This document shows, one piece after another, positions 45,320 to 54,965 of a stretch of 64,000 nt of DNA. The number at the start of each line of letters is the position of its first letter. Position 1 is the stretch's first letter. Source of the DNA: Marinifilum caeruleilacunae (GTDB lineage Bacteria; Bacteroidota; Bacteroidia; Bacteroidales; Marinifilaceae); contig NZ_RZNH01000020.1 of NCBI RefSeq assembly GCF_013141825.1, positions 27,493-91,492 on the forward strand. The letters are read 5' to 3'. The translations under genes and the position numbers were made by a program. The notes below the pieces were generated by a model, which did not search any database, was not told the DNA's origin, and saw only the letters and a program-made list of their open reading frames with translations.

Positions 45320-45392
45320 TTCGACAACGGTCGAATTTACGCTTGGTCTAAACGAAACCCGGGATTCCTTAATCCGGGGGATCCCGGTGTTT
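45320..45392 (+). promoter_or_regulatory. Structured leader upstream of glnK
   Basis: First hairpin TTCGAC-AACG-GTCGAA (45320-45335). Second: AAACCCGGGAT (45355-45365) pairs with ATCCCGG(T)GTTT (45381-45392), 11 bp with one bulged base; the loop can form a rival GGATT/AATCC pairing. No T-run follows, so it is not a simple terminator. It is the most GC-rich part of a very AT-rich gap and ends 50 bp before the P-II start codon. Confidence 0.4.
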
Positions 45393-45441
45393 TAAACAGC
45401 AGAAGAAAAATCGTATAAAAACCTAATAAACAAACTAGTTT

Positions 45442-45789
45442 ATGAAAAAGATCGAAGCAATTATTCGCAAAACAAAATTTGAAGACGTTAAGAAAGGCCT
45501 ACACGAAATAGGTATCGACTACCTAACATTCTGGGATGTAAGAGGTGTAGGAAAATCGGTAGAAGAAAGAGTATACCGTGGTATTAAATACGATACAAGT
45601 AGTATCGAGAGAACACTGGTCTCGTTTATTGTAAGAGACAAATTTGTAGACAGTTGTATTGTAAGCATTCGCGAAAATGCTTTCACAGGTGAAATTGGCG
45701 ATGGAAGGATATTCATTTATGATGTTCTTGATGCCTATAGAATCAGAACGGGAGACTCAGGTGATCGCTCATTGTACGACGAAGAGTAG
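45442..45789 (+). CDS. glnK: P-II nitrogen-regulatory protein (GlnB/GlnK)
   Basis: 115 aa, full length. MKKIEAIIRKTKFEDVKKGLHEIGI is the standard start. The T-loop has Tyr50 in VYRGIKY, equivalent to the uridylylated Tyr51 of E. coli, though the loop sequence differs. The B-loop is TGEIGDGRIFIYDV. It binds ATP/ADP and 2-oxoglutarate and, given the ammonium transporter 38 bp downstream, should gate AmtB as GlnK. Whether it is uridylylated cannot be told. Confidence 0.93.
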   Translation: MKKIEAIIRKTKFEDVKKGLHEIGIDYLTFWDVRGVGKSVEERVYRGIKYDTSSIERTLVSFIVRDKFVDSCIVSIRENAFTGEIGDGRIFIYDVLDAYRIRTGDSGDRSLYDEE

Positions 45790-45827
45790 ATCGACAAACA
45801 ACTATTAGCCACTTAAAAATTTTTATC

Positions 45828-47069
45828 ATGGAAGAAACACTTACTTTACATACAATTGAATCTACAGTCGCAGCTACAGGCCATTCTCTGGATGTAGTAT
45901 GGGTATTATTATCTGCTGCATTGGTTATGTTTATGCAGCCTGGCTTTGCAATGGCGGAGGCTGGTTTTACGCGAGCAAAAAATACAGCCAATATCTTAAT
46001 GAAAAACATGCTTGATTTTGGAGTTGGATCCATTTCATTCTTCTTAATCGGTTACGCATTGATGTTTGGAACCGACCTAGGTGGCTTCATTGGTAAATTA
46101 CCTTTCCTGGAAGAGTCAAGCGCAGAAATCGACTACTCTTTTTTAATGTTCCAGACTGTTTTTGCAGCAACAGCCGCAACCATAGTTTCGGGTGCTGTAG
46201 CGGAACGAACAGAATTTAAAACCTACTTATTCTTTAGCATTATAACAACAGCTCTTATTTACCCGATATCAGGACACTGGATTTGGGGTGGCGGATGGTT
46301 AAGCGATTTGGGATTCCATGATTTCGCAGGGTCAACGGTAGTTCACTCAGTGGGTGCCTGGATGGGATTGGTAGGAGCAGCACTAATTGGACCACGTATT
46401 GGAAAATACAACGGAAAAGCAAATGCAATACCTGGACATAACTTAACTTTTGCGGCTCTGGGTGTATTTATCCTGTGGTTTGGATGGTTCGGTTTTAATG
46501 CTGGGTCTCAGCTGGCTGCGGCAGGTAAAGAAAACACTGTTGCCATTTCTCATATCTTTCTAACGACTAACCTGTCGGCAGCTGGTGGAACCCTTGCAGC
46601 ACTTGCTGTAAGTTGGCTAAGGTATAAACGTCCGACTTTATCTCTTACTTTGAATGGTGCATTAGCGGGTTTAGTAGCCATAACAGCAGGTTGTGATATT
46701 GTAAGTCCACATGCTGCAATCATTATTGGAATTCTTGCTGGGATCACTTTGGTATTTTCTGTTGAATTTATCGATAAGAAGTTACGCATTGACGATCCGG
46801 TTGGTGCCATTACAGTTCATGGTGTAAACGGAGCTTTAGGCACAATCCTGGTTGGTGTATTTGCTACCGATGGTGGATTGCTTTACGGAGGTGGATTCGG
46901 CCTTTTGGGAATACAGGTACTAGGTGTAGTAGCCGTTGCTGCCTGGGCTTTGGGAACTGCATATGTCCTTTTCAAAATATTGGACAAGGCCATTGGTTTA
47001 CGAGTTCCTTCAATTGTTGAAGAGGAAGGTCTGGACATTTACGAGCACGGAGAAAAAGCATACCATTAA
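45828..47069 (+). CDS. amtB: Ammonium transporter
   Basis: 413 aa with eleven predicted helices and no obvious signal peptide. Family marks: VMFMQPGFAMAEAGFTRAKNTANILMKN, DFAGSTVVHSVGAWMGLVGA (first pore His with its Asp), FGWFGFNAGSQLAA, and DPVGAITVHGVNGALGTILVGVFA (second pore His). C-terminal tail VPSIVEEEGLDIYEHGEKA is the usual P-II-contacting end. It conducts ammonium/ammonia under nitrogen limitation; co-transcribed with the P-II gene. Confidence 0.96.
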   Translation: MEETLTLHTIESTVAATGHSLDVVWVLLSAALVMFMQPGFAMAEAGFTRAKNTANILMKNMLDFGVGSISFFLIGYALMFGTDLGGFIGKLPFLEESSAEIDYSFLMFQTVFAATAATIVSGAVAERTEFKTYLFFSIITTALIYPISGHWIWGGGWLSDLGFHDFAGSTVVHSVGAWMGLVGAALIGPRIGKYNGKANAIPGHNLTFAALGVFILWFGWFGFNAGSQLAAAGKENTVAISHIFLTTNLSAAGGTLAALAVSWLRYKRPTLSLTLNGALAGLVAITAGCDIVSPHAAIIIGILAGITLVFSVEFIDKKLRIDDPVGAITVHGVNGALGTILVGVFATDGGLLYGGGFGLLGIQVLGVVAVAAWALGTAYVLFKILDKAIGLRVPSIVEEEGLDIYEHGEKAYH

Positions 47070-47153
47070 TTACTACACAATAAATGAGTTCGATAATTAA
47101 TTCTATCTACAGAAAGTTAGCCTTGTAATTGAATACATACTCGTTTCTCAATT

Positions 47154-47192
47154 AAGATGATGTGAAGATCTTTCTTCCATCATCTTTTTTTT
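47154..47192 (+). terminator. Rho-independent terminator of glnK-amtB
   Basis: Stem AAGATGATG (47154-47162) / CATCATCTT (47178-47186) followed by a T-run, 85 bp after amtB. The rest of the gap to 47323 shows nothing clear. Confidence 0.82.
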
Positions 47193-47323
47193 GCTTAAAA
47201 ATACTTTGTAATTTCATAAATCGAATAATGGGCGCTAACCACAATATTTTATACAGATAACCCGTTCTTCGCAAAAAGTAAGAATCATTAAGAGCAAATA
47301 ATATTTATTTTAAACCGATTATC

Positions 47324-47905
47324 ATGAAAAAGATTAATGTTTTTCTATTAGCCTGCTTGTTTTTTACACTTAGCATTGGACAAACCGGATGTTACGGACC
47401 CTTTAGGTTGACCAAAAACCTACATGAATGGAACAGTACTGTTGGTGATAAGTTTACAAATGCACTTGTATTTTTTGCATTTGTGATTATTCCGGTTTAC
47501 CCGATTGCAGTATTGGCTGATGGCATTGTATTAAATACCATTGAATTTTGGTCTGGAGATAATCCTGTTGCAATGAAAGATGGTGAAAAGGATGTACAAA
47601 TTGTACAAAAGGATGGCAAAAAATACAGAATTACTGCCACAAAAAACAAATTCCACATTGAACAGATTAAAGGTCCGGACAAAGGCCAGTTTGCAGAATT
47701 GATATTCGATCCGATTACAAAAAGCTGGAACCTAAAAGATGGTGACAAAGAACTGCAAAAACTGGTTAGCTTTAATGAACAAGCTGAAACCATAGAAATC
47801 TACAAGCCAAACGGCGATGTAATTCTGGTGAATCCATACGATTATGATTTAGCCGAGCTCAAAAAGCAAATAAATGCCACGCCAGCAAACTGGGCAATGA
47901 AATAA
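47324..47905 (+). CDS. DUF3332 family lipoprotein
   Basis: 193 aa. Lipoprotein-like signal ending TGCYGPF (Cys at about residue 25). Then FRLTKNLHEWNSTVGDKFTNALVFFAFVIIPVYPIAVLADGIVLNTIEFWSGDNPV, the strongly conserved DUF3332 block with one internal hydrophobic segment (about 45-65). The last 100 residues are beta-rich and charged. Function of the family is not established. The gene has its own terminator and no operon partner. Confidence 0.85.
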   Translation: MKKINVFLLACLFFTLSIGQTGCYGPFRLTKNLHEWNSTVGDKFTNALVFFAFVIIPVYPIAVLADGIVLNTIEFWSGDNPVAMKDGEKDVQIVQKDGKKYRITATKNKFHIEQIKGPDKGQFAELIFDPITKSWNLKDGDKELQKLVSFNEQAETIEIYKPNGDVILVNPYDYDLAELKKQINATPANWAMK

Positions 47906-47911
47906 AAAATG

Positions 47912-47945
47912 ATCCCTGGTTACAAAATAACCAGGGATTTTTTTT
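47912..47945 (+). terminator. Rho-independent terminator
   Basis: Perfect 11-bp stem ATCCCTGGTTA (47912-47922) / TAACCAGGGAT (47928-47938), loop of 5, then a T-run. Confidence 0.88.
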
Positions 47946-48000
47946 GCTCTTATTTACTTATAGATGTAACTTTAATGAGAGTGTGTAAAATGCTGTTACT

Positions 48001-51000
48001 ATGACCAAAACTCTCCGAAAAAACCCTTTTTATCATCTGGTTTTAATCCTGGTACTTCAATTGGCGTCGGTAGTTGCATTTGCCAATACAAGCAATAAAG
48101 TACCAAGTAACAGTAAAATTCGTGTACAACTTAAGTACTATCACCAATTCCAATTTGCAGGCTACTACGCCGCTCTTCATAAAGGTTTTTACCAAAACGA
48201 AGGTCTCGATATTGAATTAATTGAAGGAGGAACTGTTAATGCGGTTGACATTGTATTAAACGGAGATGCAGAATATGGAATCAGTGCTAACGACATTTTG
48301 ATAGAAAGAATTAATAACAAGCCCGTTGTACTATTGGCTTCCATCTTTCAAAGTTCACCTTCTATTTTCCTAAGCTTAAAGAAATCGAATATTAATACGG
48401 CTCACGACCTAATCAACAAAAGAGTAATGTTACTCGACGAGTTTCGAGATCCCGAACTATTGGCCATCTTTTACAAAGAAGGAATCAAGCTGGATAATGT
48501 ACTACGCATTACCACCACCTATGATATTAAAGACTTGCTGGAAGGGAAAACAGATGTTCTAAATGCCTATTCTACAAATGAACCTTATTTCCTAAAAGAG
48601 CAGAACATAGCCTACTCCATTATTTTTCCCCAGAATTATGGAATTGATTTTTATGGCGATGGAATATTTACCACCGAAAAAGAAATTGAAGAGAATCCTG
48701 AAAGAGTAGATGCTTTTCTTCGTGCCAGTAAACAGGGTTGGGAGTATGCCCTACAAAATCCTGATGAAATTATCGACATCCTGATTAAGCAATATGGTGT
48801 AAAAAAAAGTAAGGAACACTTACGATTCGAAGCTGAAGAAATCAGAAAACTGATCTTAAACGATTATGTGGAAATTGGGCACATTAATCCGGGAAGATTG
48901 GACAATATTGCCAGGATTTGCGCACAAATGGGAATGATTCCTCCCAATTACGACCTAAGTGGATTTGTTTATAAACCAGAACTTTTCAGAACACCAAAAT
49001 GGTTAAAATGGGCTTTAATTGTTTCGATAATTATCATATCAATTATACTCATTATCCTATCCTATTTGTACCTTTTTACCAAACAATTAAAAAAAGCGGT
49101 TGATCGACAAACTGCTGATATTAGCAGAAAAAATGAAGAGTTGATTACATCTGAAAAACGATTTAGAGAGGTGATTGAAAATCTACCTTCGGGCGCTATT
49201 TTGGTGGAAGGCGAAAAGCTGTTTACCAACAAAAAAGTATTCGAAATTACGGAATATTTGAATGATGAAACACCTAATGTGAACACTTGGTTCAGCACAT
49301 TGTACCATGAGAACAAAGATCTAAACTATCAGATCTATAAAAACAGCAAACAAGAGAATTTTAAAAGCCCTACAATCACGTCTATTAGAACAAAATCGGG
49401 ACAAATTAAACAAGTAGAGTTTCACGCCTATAGTTTCGACAGCAAAGAAATCTGGCTGATGAACGATATCAGCAAAAGAATTGAAACTGAACAAGCATTA
49501 ATTGCAAGCGAGTACAAACTACGAACCTACATTGACGAGTCGCCAAATGGGCTGGTGATTTTCAACAGCAATACAAAAGTGAAATTTGCCAACCCTGCAT
49601 TCCTGCAACTTTTAGATATCGATTCAAGCACCGAAACAGAGTTCTACATCCGGGATTTCTTTTCGCCTCTCCAACTTGCCAAAAATATTGAGATGATGGA
49701 ACAACTCATCAGCACTGGTAAAGTGCAAGGGGAAGTAATGGTTAAATCGATTCAAAACAAAAACTTCCCAGCTTTTATTAGTGCAGTTAAGTTACACGAA
49801 GATGAATTCCTGGGATTTGTAATGGATACCTCATCGCTGAAAAAAGCAGAAAACGAGCTTAAAATTGCTTTGGAGAAAGCAGAAGAGAGCGACCGGTTAA
49901 AATCTGCCTTTCTTGCCAATATGAGCCATGAAATTCGAACTCCAATGAATGGAATACTTGGCTTTAGTCAGCTATTACTTAAAGAAAATTTAGAACAGGC
50001 CAAGAAAGAACAATACATCGATATTTTAAATCAGAATGGAAGGCAACTCCTGGAAATCATTAATAATATCATCGATATCTCATACCTTGAGGTGAGACAA
50101 CTCAAAGTCTTCAACAGTTCTTTTTCTATCGCGAAATTATTTAGAGACCTGGACACCTTTTTTAAAGTGGAGAAACAAAAGTATCATAAAGAAAAACTTG
50201 ACATTAGCTTTACCAACAAAGTTCCGGAACAACTCGATATCATTGAATCTGATATTGGTAAGATTAAACAAGTGTTAATTAACCTTGTAAACAATGCGCT
50301 TAAATTCACCAAAGAAGGATACATCAAAGTGAGCGTGAACCTTATTGAATCAGAGTTACAATTTGCAGTTGAAGATTCTGGCATCGGAATACCAAAAGAG
50401 AAGCATGATATCATATTTGAGCGTTTTGGACAAATCGAAAATGTATACACGCGGCAATTTGGTGGCGCAGGCCTTGGACTCCCTATTTCGAAAGGAATTA
50501 TAGAATTGATGGGTGGCAAGTTAGAACTTCGCTCTGATGAAAATAAAGGTTCTACTTTTCTATTTAATATCCCTGTAAAGGAAACTGAAATAGAAGTGCC
50601 TGCTAAAAGTGAAGAGCTTAATAAATTTGCCTGGAAAGGAAAAAACATCCTTATTGTTGAAGATGTGGATATCAACATTAGTTTTTTAGAGGAACTAATG
50701 GATAACACCAATGCCAATGTTAGCATCTGTAAAAATGGCAAAGAGGCAGTTGACTTATGCGAGTCGGGCTATCTGCCTGATTTAATCTTAATGGATATAC
50801 AAATGCCCGAAATGAATGGCATTGAGGCCACAAAAGAAATTCGTAAAATTTTACCATCTACGCCTATTATTGCCCAAACGGCTTATGCGTCCGAAAACGA
50901 CAGGGAGTTAGCCTTATCCGCAGGTTGCGACGAATTTTTCTCGAAACCTCTTAACTCCGATAAATTAATGAACAGGATGGATCAGTTCTTATTGGCAAGC

Positions 51001-51006
51001 AGCTGA
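48001..51006 (+). CDS. Hybrid sensor kinase with NMT1/THI5-like periplasmic domain
   Basis: 1001 aa. Signal segment at 10-28. Residues ~35-320 are an NMT1/THI5-like solute-binding domain (VQLKYYHQFQFAGYYAALHKGFYQNEGLDIELIEGG, EYGISANDILIER, NKRVMLLDEFRDPELLA). One TM near 333-357, coiled coil, two PAS domains (about 390-490, 500-610), HisKA with [21 protein letters not shown] (His near 644), HATPase (NLVNNALKFTKEG, DSGIGIPKEK, GGAGLGLPISKGI), and a receiver domain (ILIVEDVDINISFLEELM, LILMDIQMPEMNG with Asp near 934, and the Lys in FFSKPLNSDKL). It could sense a thiamine-pyrimidine-like ligand, but the ligand is unknown. Ends 25 bp inside the opposing gene. Confidence 0.9.
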   Translation: MTKTLRKNPFYHLVLILVLQLASVVAFANTSNKVPSNSKIRVQLKYYHQFQFAGYYAALHKGFYQNEGLDIELIEGGTVNAVDIVLNGDAEYGISANDILIERINNKPVVLLASIFQSSPSIFLSLKKSNINTAHDLINKRVMLLDEFRDPELLAIFYKEGIKLDNVLRITTTYDIKDLLEGKTDVLNAYSTNEPYFLKEQNIAYSIIFPQNYGIDFYGDGIFTTEKEIEENPERVDAFLRASKQGWEYALQNPDEIIDILIKQYGVKKSKEHLRFEAEEIRKLILNDYVEIGHINPGRLDNIARICAQMGMIPPNYDLSGFVYKPELFRTPKWLKWALIVSIIIISIILIILSYLYLFTKQLKKAVDRQTADISRKNEELITSEKRFREVIENLPSGAILVEGEKLFTNKKVFEITEYLNDETPNVNTWFSTLYHENKDLNYQIYKNSKQENFKSPTITSIRTKSGQIKQVEFHAYSFDSKEIWLMNDISKRIETEQALIASEYKLRTYIDESPNGLVIFNSNTKVKFANPAFLQLLDIDSSTETEFYIRDFFSPLQLAKNIEMMEQLISTGKVQGEVMVKSIQNKNFPAFISAVKLHEDEFLGFVMDTSSLKKAENELKIALEKAEESDRLKSAFLANMSHEIRTPMNGILGFSQLLLKENLEQAKKEQYIDILNQNGRQLLEIINNIIDISYLEVRQLKVFNSSFSIAKLFRDLDTFFKVEKQKYHKEKLDISFTNKVPEQLDIIESDIGKIKQVLINLVNNALKFTKEGYIKVSVNLIESELQFAVEDSGIGIPKEKHDIIFERFGQIENVYTRQFGGAGLGLPISKGIIELMGGKLELRSDENKGSTFLFNIPVKETEIEVPAKSEELNKFAWKGKNILIVEDVDINISFLEELMDNTNANVSICKNGKEAVDLCESGYLPDLILMDIQMPEMNGIEATKEIRKILPSTPIIAQTAYASENDRELALSAGCDEFFSKPLNSDKLMNRMDQFLLASS

Positions 51007-52448
51007 ACCTTTGATTTTCGTCCGTTTTTATGTCTAAAGCCACGGCGCTCCATTTTACCCCAGTTTCTATTCCCCCTGGCATATTGTATGTTCCCTTTTA
51101 TGGAGAAAAAGAGTGATATTGGATGCAGGATAAATGGCTCAAGCACTGCTGCAATCCATAGTCTGAATACATCACCTTTTCGTTCGTACCTATGGAAAGT
51201 TAACTCCTCGTACAAGATGGCCCAGGTGGTAAAAAACAGGGCGAAAGTATACACAAAAAGAAAGGTGATTAAGATAAAGTTTAAGCTTAAATTTCCGGTG
51301 GCATAAAGTACAATTGCATAAATGATACCAATGAGCTCAACCAATGGAGCCAACCACTCAAACAAAAACCAAAATGGATAACCCAACATGCCCATTGCCC
51401 CATAACGCGGCGAAAAGAAAATTTTAGAATGATCGGTTAAGGTTTCGATGGTTCCTCTTGTCCACCTGCTTCTCTGGCGACCAAAAGTTGAAATATTACT
51501 TGGTGCCTCGGTCCAGCATAAAGGATCGGGCACATATTCAATTTTGTACTTTTCTCTTTGTTCCGACATGTAACGACGAATACGAACCACCAGCTCCATA
51601 TCTTCTCCAATGGTATGTGCATAACCACCACTTTGCACCACCACATCGCGATCGAACATTCCCATGGCTCCTGAAATAATAATCAGACCATCGAGCTTGG
51701 CCCATGCCATTCGTCCCATTAAAAATGACCGGGTATACTCCAAAACCTGCATACGTGCCAATAAATTTTTAGGCACACAAACTTCTGCAATACGACCATT
51801 TTCTATCACACAAGAATTGGCAATACGTACCACTCCACCCGCAGCAATAACTCTCCTGTCCGTTCTTTCCAGGAAAGGCTTCACAAGCTTTAGCACAGCA
51901 TCAGGTTCAAGTATCGAATCGGCATCAATGGCCATAAACAAGTCTTTATCCGAAACATTAATAGCAACATTCAATGCATCTGCCTTCCCACCATTTTCTT
52001 TATCAACAACAATTAAATTCGAATAAGTTTCAATTTTCGATTTGTAAACTCCACGAACCTCTTTGGTTTCAATTTCATGATTTAATGCGAAATTTACCTT
52101 CTCCAGATCGAAGGCTTTTTGAAGCTCTTCAAAAGTTTCATCAGTACTGCCATCGTTCACAACAATCACATCGAAATTATTGTAATGAATGGTGTATATC
52201 GATTCCACATTATCGACAATGGTTTTGGCCTCGTTAAAAGCGGGCACCAATACCGAAACCGATGGTGCAAGAGGAGAATCCAGAATTACGCTGTAGTCAA
52301 CAAAACTATTCTTCTTTAGGTAATGATTTAAAGCAATACCCGACACAATACTTAGTGCTGTATAACTAAATACCAAGAGAAATGCATAAGATATAAATAC
52401 CTTATCCAGAAAATAGCTTATAAATCTTATTAACTCGTCGTAATTCAT
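50982..52448 (-). CDS. Membrane-bound processive family 2 glycosyltransferase
   Basis: 488 aa. TM near 15-40, then a GT2 domain (55-310): VSVLVPAFNEAKTIVDNVESIYTIHYNNFDVIVVNDGSTDETFEEL, MAIDADSILEPDA (DxD), GEDMELVVRIRRYM (ED catalytic base), and FGRQRSRWTRGTIE (QxxRW). Several TM follow (about 355-455). This set is that of processive synthases such as PgaC, HasA and BcsA. It likely polymerises and exports a sugar polymer. Last gene of a five-gene operon, 4-bp overlap (ATGA) with the HEAT gene. Its 3' end overlaps the hybrid kinase by 25 bp, tail to tail. Confidence 0.9.
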   Translation of the reverse strand: MNYDELIRFISYFLDKVFISYAFLLVFSYTALSIVSGIALNHYLKKNSFVDYSVILDSPLAPSVSVLVPAFNEAKTIVDNVESIYTIHYNNFDVIVVNDGSTDETFEELQKAFDLEKVNFALNHEIETKEVRGVYKSKIETYSNLIVVDKENGGKADALNVAINVSDKDLFMAIDADSILEPDAVLKLVKPFLERTDRRVIAAGGVVRIANSCVIENGRIAEVCVPKNLLARMQVLEYTRSFLMGRMAWAKLDGLIIISGAMGMFDRDVVVQSGGYAHTIGEDMELVVRIRRYMSEQREKYKIEYVPDPLCWTEAPSNISTFGRQRSRWTRGTIETLTDHSKIFFSPRYGAMGMLGYPFWFLFEWLAPLVELIGIIYAIVLYATGNLSLNFILITFLFVYTFALFFTTWAILYEELTFHRYERKGDVFRLWIAAVLEPFILHPISLFFSIKGNIQYARGNRNWGKMERRGFRHKNGRKSKVQLLANKN

Positions 52449-53644
52449 ATTCTAGGATCTAATACGTGGTTGATAATCCCTTTTAGTTCTTCATCGGCAT
52501 TTACTGCCAATGCATTTAATCTATTTATTCCTGTTTCACCCAATTTTGCAATAGACTTACAGGCTTCCATTCTAATTTTAAACTCTTCGTTTTTTAGTTT
52601 GTCTTCCAAAAAGTTAAGCTCGGTATCCATTTTCAATTGACCGATAGATTTCAAAATATTCAATTGATTTGGCAATTCTTCGAGATGATAAATTTCTTTC
52701 AGCTTGGCAATGGCCTCGTAACTCTCCAGGTCTACAAGAGTTTTTATCACTTTTCCCTTCACATAATCATTGTCATGATTGATCAGTTCAAGTACATATG
52801 GTGCAGCCTGTTTCTGCTTCAAAATCCTAATCATATCCAAACTAAACATCACTACCGAATCGTTCCAATGATTGAGCCACAAATGAAATTCAGGAATCTC
52901 GATTCTGTTCTTTCGAATCAGGTCGAACACATTAATTTGCTCCCAAACCGTAAAAGGCTTTTCCTGCGAATCCAAAAAGGCAAAAGGAACAAATGGCAGT
53001 AATTTAATCAAGCCCATTTGCGATTCGATTCGTAAAATATCGTTATTCTTTTGTTGGAAGGATATGATTTTTTGATTCTCAGATTTAACCCTCATATGAC
53101 TCAATTCGCGAATTCCAAAAATCTTCTTGTTCCAGGCAAACTTGCCCAGCTTTCGAATCGATTCCTTATCGAGCTTAAAATCCACATACAAGTTCCTGAT
53201 TTTATCGCTCACCTCTTTATTTTCTGCCTTATCAATCGCCATAAGTACATCAATCAATACATTTCGATGAAAACGACTTGATTTCAGTTTTTCCTTATCG
53301 GCAACCTCATTCTCCTCTTTGCTCCCAATTAAATATCCGATCACTGCCTGTGAATACTTTACGTGCAATTTATTGTACTTGGTTTTTCTGTACGCCAGGT
53401 ACAATTTAGATATAATAATGGTTGGCAAGAGCAGAACCAAAGCCACAAAGAATATCATGATCATGTAAATAATCATTCTATTCAAAGCATTATAAGGCAG
53501 TCTCTCGAAGGTATAGTTAATCACTGATTGAAAGAACTCAACAATGCCTTTCAGAAAATCTATGACAATAAACAAGAGATCAGGAGCTACTCTAAGCCAT
53601 TCCTGCAATTCAATCTGGATGATATGTTCATTAAATATCAACAT
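52445..53644 (-). CDS. Membrane-anchored HEAT-repeat protein
   Basis: 399 aa. A TM at about 50-75 (MIIYMIMIFFVALVLLLPTIIISKLYLAY), then a long cytoplasmic or periplasmic helical region. The last ~150 residues hold HEAT-like helical pairs: MKIPYVLELINHDNDYVKGKVIKTLVDLES-type units, ELNFLEDKLKNEEFKIRMEACKSIAKLG, and RLNALAVNADEELKGIINHVLD. HEAT repeats make protein-protein scaffolds. Its position between CotH and the GT2, 4-bp overlapping the latter, suggests a scaffold or co-factor of the synthase. Not otherwise recognised. Confidence 0.75.
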   Translation of the reverse strand: MLIFNEHIIQIELQEWLRVAPDLLFIVIDFLKGIVEFFQSVINYTFERLPYNALNRMIIYMIMIFFVALVLLLPTIIISKLYLAYRKTKYNKLHVKYSQAVIGYLIGSKEENEVADKEKLKSSRFHRNVLIDVLMAIDKAENKEVSDKIRNLYVDFKLDKESIRKLGKFAWNKKIFGIRELSHMRVKSENQKIISFQQKNNDILRIESQMGLIKLLPFVPFAFLDSQEKPFTVWEQINVFDLIRKNRIEIPEFHLWLNHWNDSVVMFSLDMIRILKQKQAAPYVLELINHDNDYVKGKVIKTLVDLESYEAIAKLKEIYHLEELPNQLNILKSIGQLKMDTELNFLEDKLKNEEFKIRMEACKSIAKLGETGINRLNALAVNADEELKGIINHVLDPRI

Positions 53645-53645
53645 C

Positions 53646-54959
53646 TTACTTATTTCTCTTGTTCTTTATATTCAACTCTTTCTTCACAGCTTTAATTCTC
53701 TTGTGCGTAAACTTCTTTAATCCCGGCACAAAGGCTCCCGGGTCATTTTCATCTCCCAAATGCGAGTGCAGGTTTTTTTCAAAATCGGCATTGCTATACA
53801 TTTTCATGCTGTCCTGGTATACAAACTTTCGAATCATAAGCGAAAGCCGATCAATTTCTGCACTCATCGCATCATCAGTAAATTTGCTTTCCAGTAATTC
53901 TCCAATGTATTTTGAATAAAAATCTCTGTATTTCTTTATCCCAAACAAGGTCTTCATTAAGGTATTCTCATACCTGTCGTTCAGGAAAAACACGCTTAAA
54001 TTCTCAGCCTCGTCCATGGTAAAAACCGGACTAAAGGCACAAAATGCATAATTACCATCGTATGGAATCCATTCAAACCTATTATCATGAGTATTTTTAT
54101 ACAAGTAATAATTATGGCGATACAAGAGGTTCATGGCATCTATATTCATGAACAAACTTGTGATGGCAAATATTTTTAAACATTCCGGCACATTAAAGAT
54201 CTGTTGAAAATGCTCCTGGGCATCCTCATCCATCTTCACACTTCTGTCCAGTGTTTTAATCAAATCCATTAACTCATGGTAATGATTCTCATCCTTCGAT
54301 TTTAACTTGTAGGCGCGTGCATACTTACTTCTCTCTTCACCTTGATAAAGCAAAGTTGCCTTGGGTTCACCTTTAAAAAATGCTCCTGTTTTGTTCCCGA
54401 AATTTCTTTGCACAAAGCCCTTATTAATCTCCTCTACCAAAACATATAAGCCGAAAAGCTCACCGTTCACATACACATTCGCATATGCAGCTCTTGGAAC
54501 CGGCAATCCTTCCGATCGCATAAAATCGAGGTACAATTTCTCACGCATAAAACTCGGGTCTTTAAAAGCATTGTTCAGGTTGATGGTTTTTAATCCATCC
54601 AATTTTTGCTTTTTCACGAACTCCCCAAAGTTTATTTTTATAGACTTCTTCCTTCCGGGATAATAGTCGTAAGACGACTCCCCTTTGATTCTAACTCCGC
54701 ATGAATAGTACTTTTTCCCGTTGACCTCAACATTTCCCTGCAAGTATCTTTTTTTGCGCATTGAATCGCGCATCTCCTTATGATTCACCAATGAATCCCA
54801 TGCTGAGCACTGCAGAAAACTTATCCTGATCTCATGCACTTTATCCTCTCCAAACAGTTCACTTCCAGCCATACTCTTCCCCTTATCCTCTTTGCCTGTA
54901 GCCAGCAAAACAGGAAGGAACATCGCAATGCATATTGATATGAGTACAACTTTCCGCAT
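53646..54959 (-). CDS. Exported CotH-family kinase
   Basis: 437 aa with a signal peptide (VVLISICIAMFLPVLLATGK). The CotH fold is shown by GVRIKGESSYDYYPGRKKSIKINF, INLNNAFKDPSFMREKLYLDFM, YANVYVNGELFGLYVLVEEINKGFVQRNFG (the K/E region), and the metal-site-like RFEWIPYDGNYAF. CotH proteins are atypical kinases known from spore coats; homologues sit in exported-polymer loci. Here it is 6 bp after the YaiO gene and 1 bp before the HEAT gene. Export implies it acts on an envelope protein or polymer. Confidence 0.88.
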   Translation of the reverse strand: MRKVVLISICIAMFLPVLLATGKEDKGKSMAGSELFGEDKVHEIRISFLQCSAWDSLVNHKEMRDSMRKKRYLQGNVEVNGKKYYSCGVRIKGESSYDYYPGRKKSIKINFGEFVKKQKLDGLKTINLNNAFKDPSFMREKLYLDFMRSEGLPVPRAAYANVYVNGELFGLYVLVEEINKGFVQRNFGNKTGAFFKGEPKATLLYQGEERSKYARAYKLKSKDENHYHELMDLIKTLDRSVKMDEDAQEHFQQIFNVPECLKIFAITSLFMNIDAMNLLYRHNYYLYKNTHDNRFEWIPYDGNYAFCAFSPVFTMDEAENLSVFFLNDRYENTLMKTLFGIKKYRDFYSKYIGELLESKFTDDAMSAEIDRLSLMIRKFVYQDSMKMYSNADFEKNLHSHLGDENDPGAFVPGLKKFTHKRIKAVKKELNIKNKRNK

Positions 54960-54965
54960 TATTCT

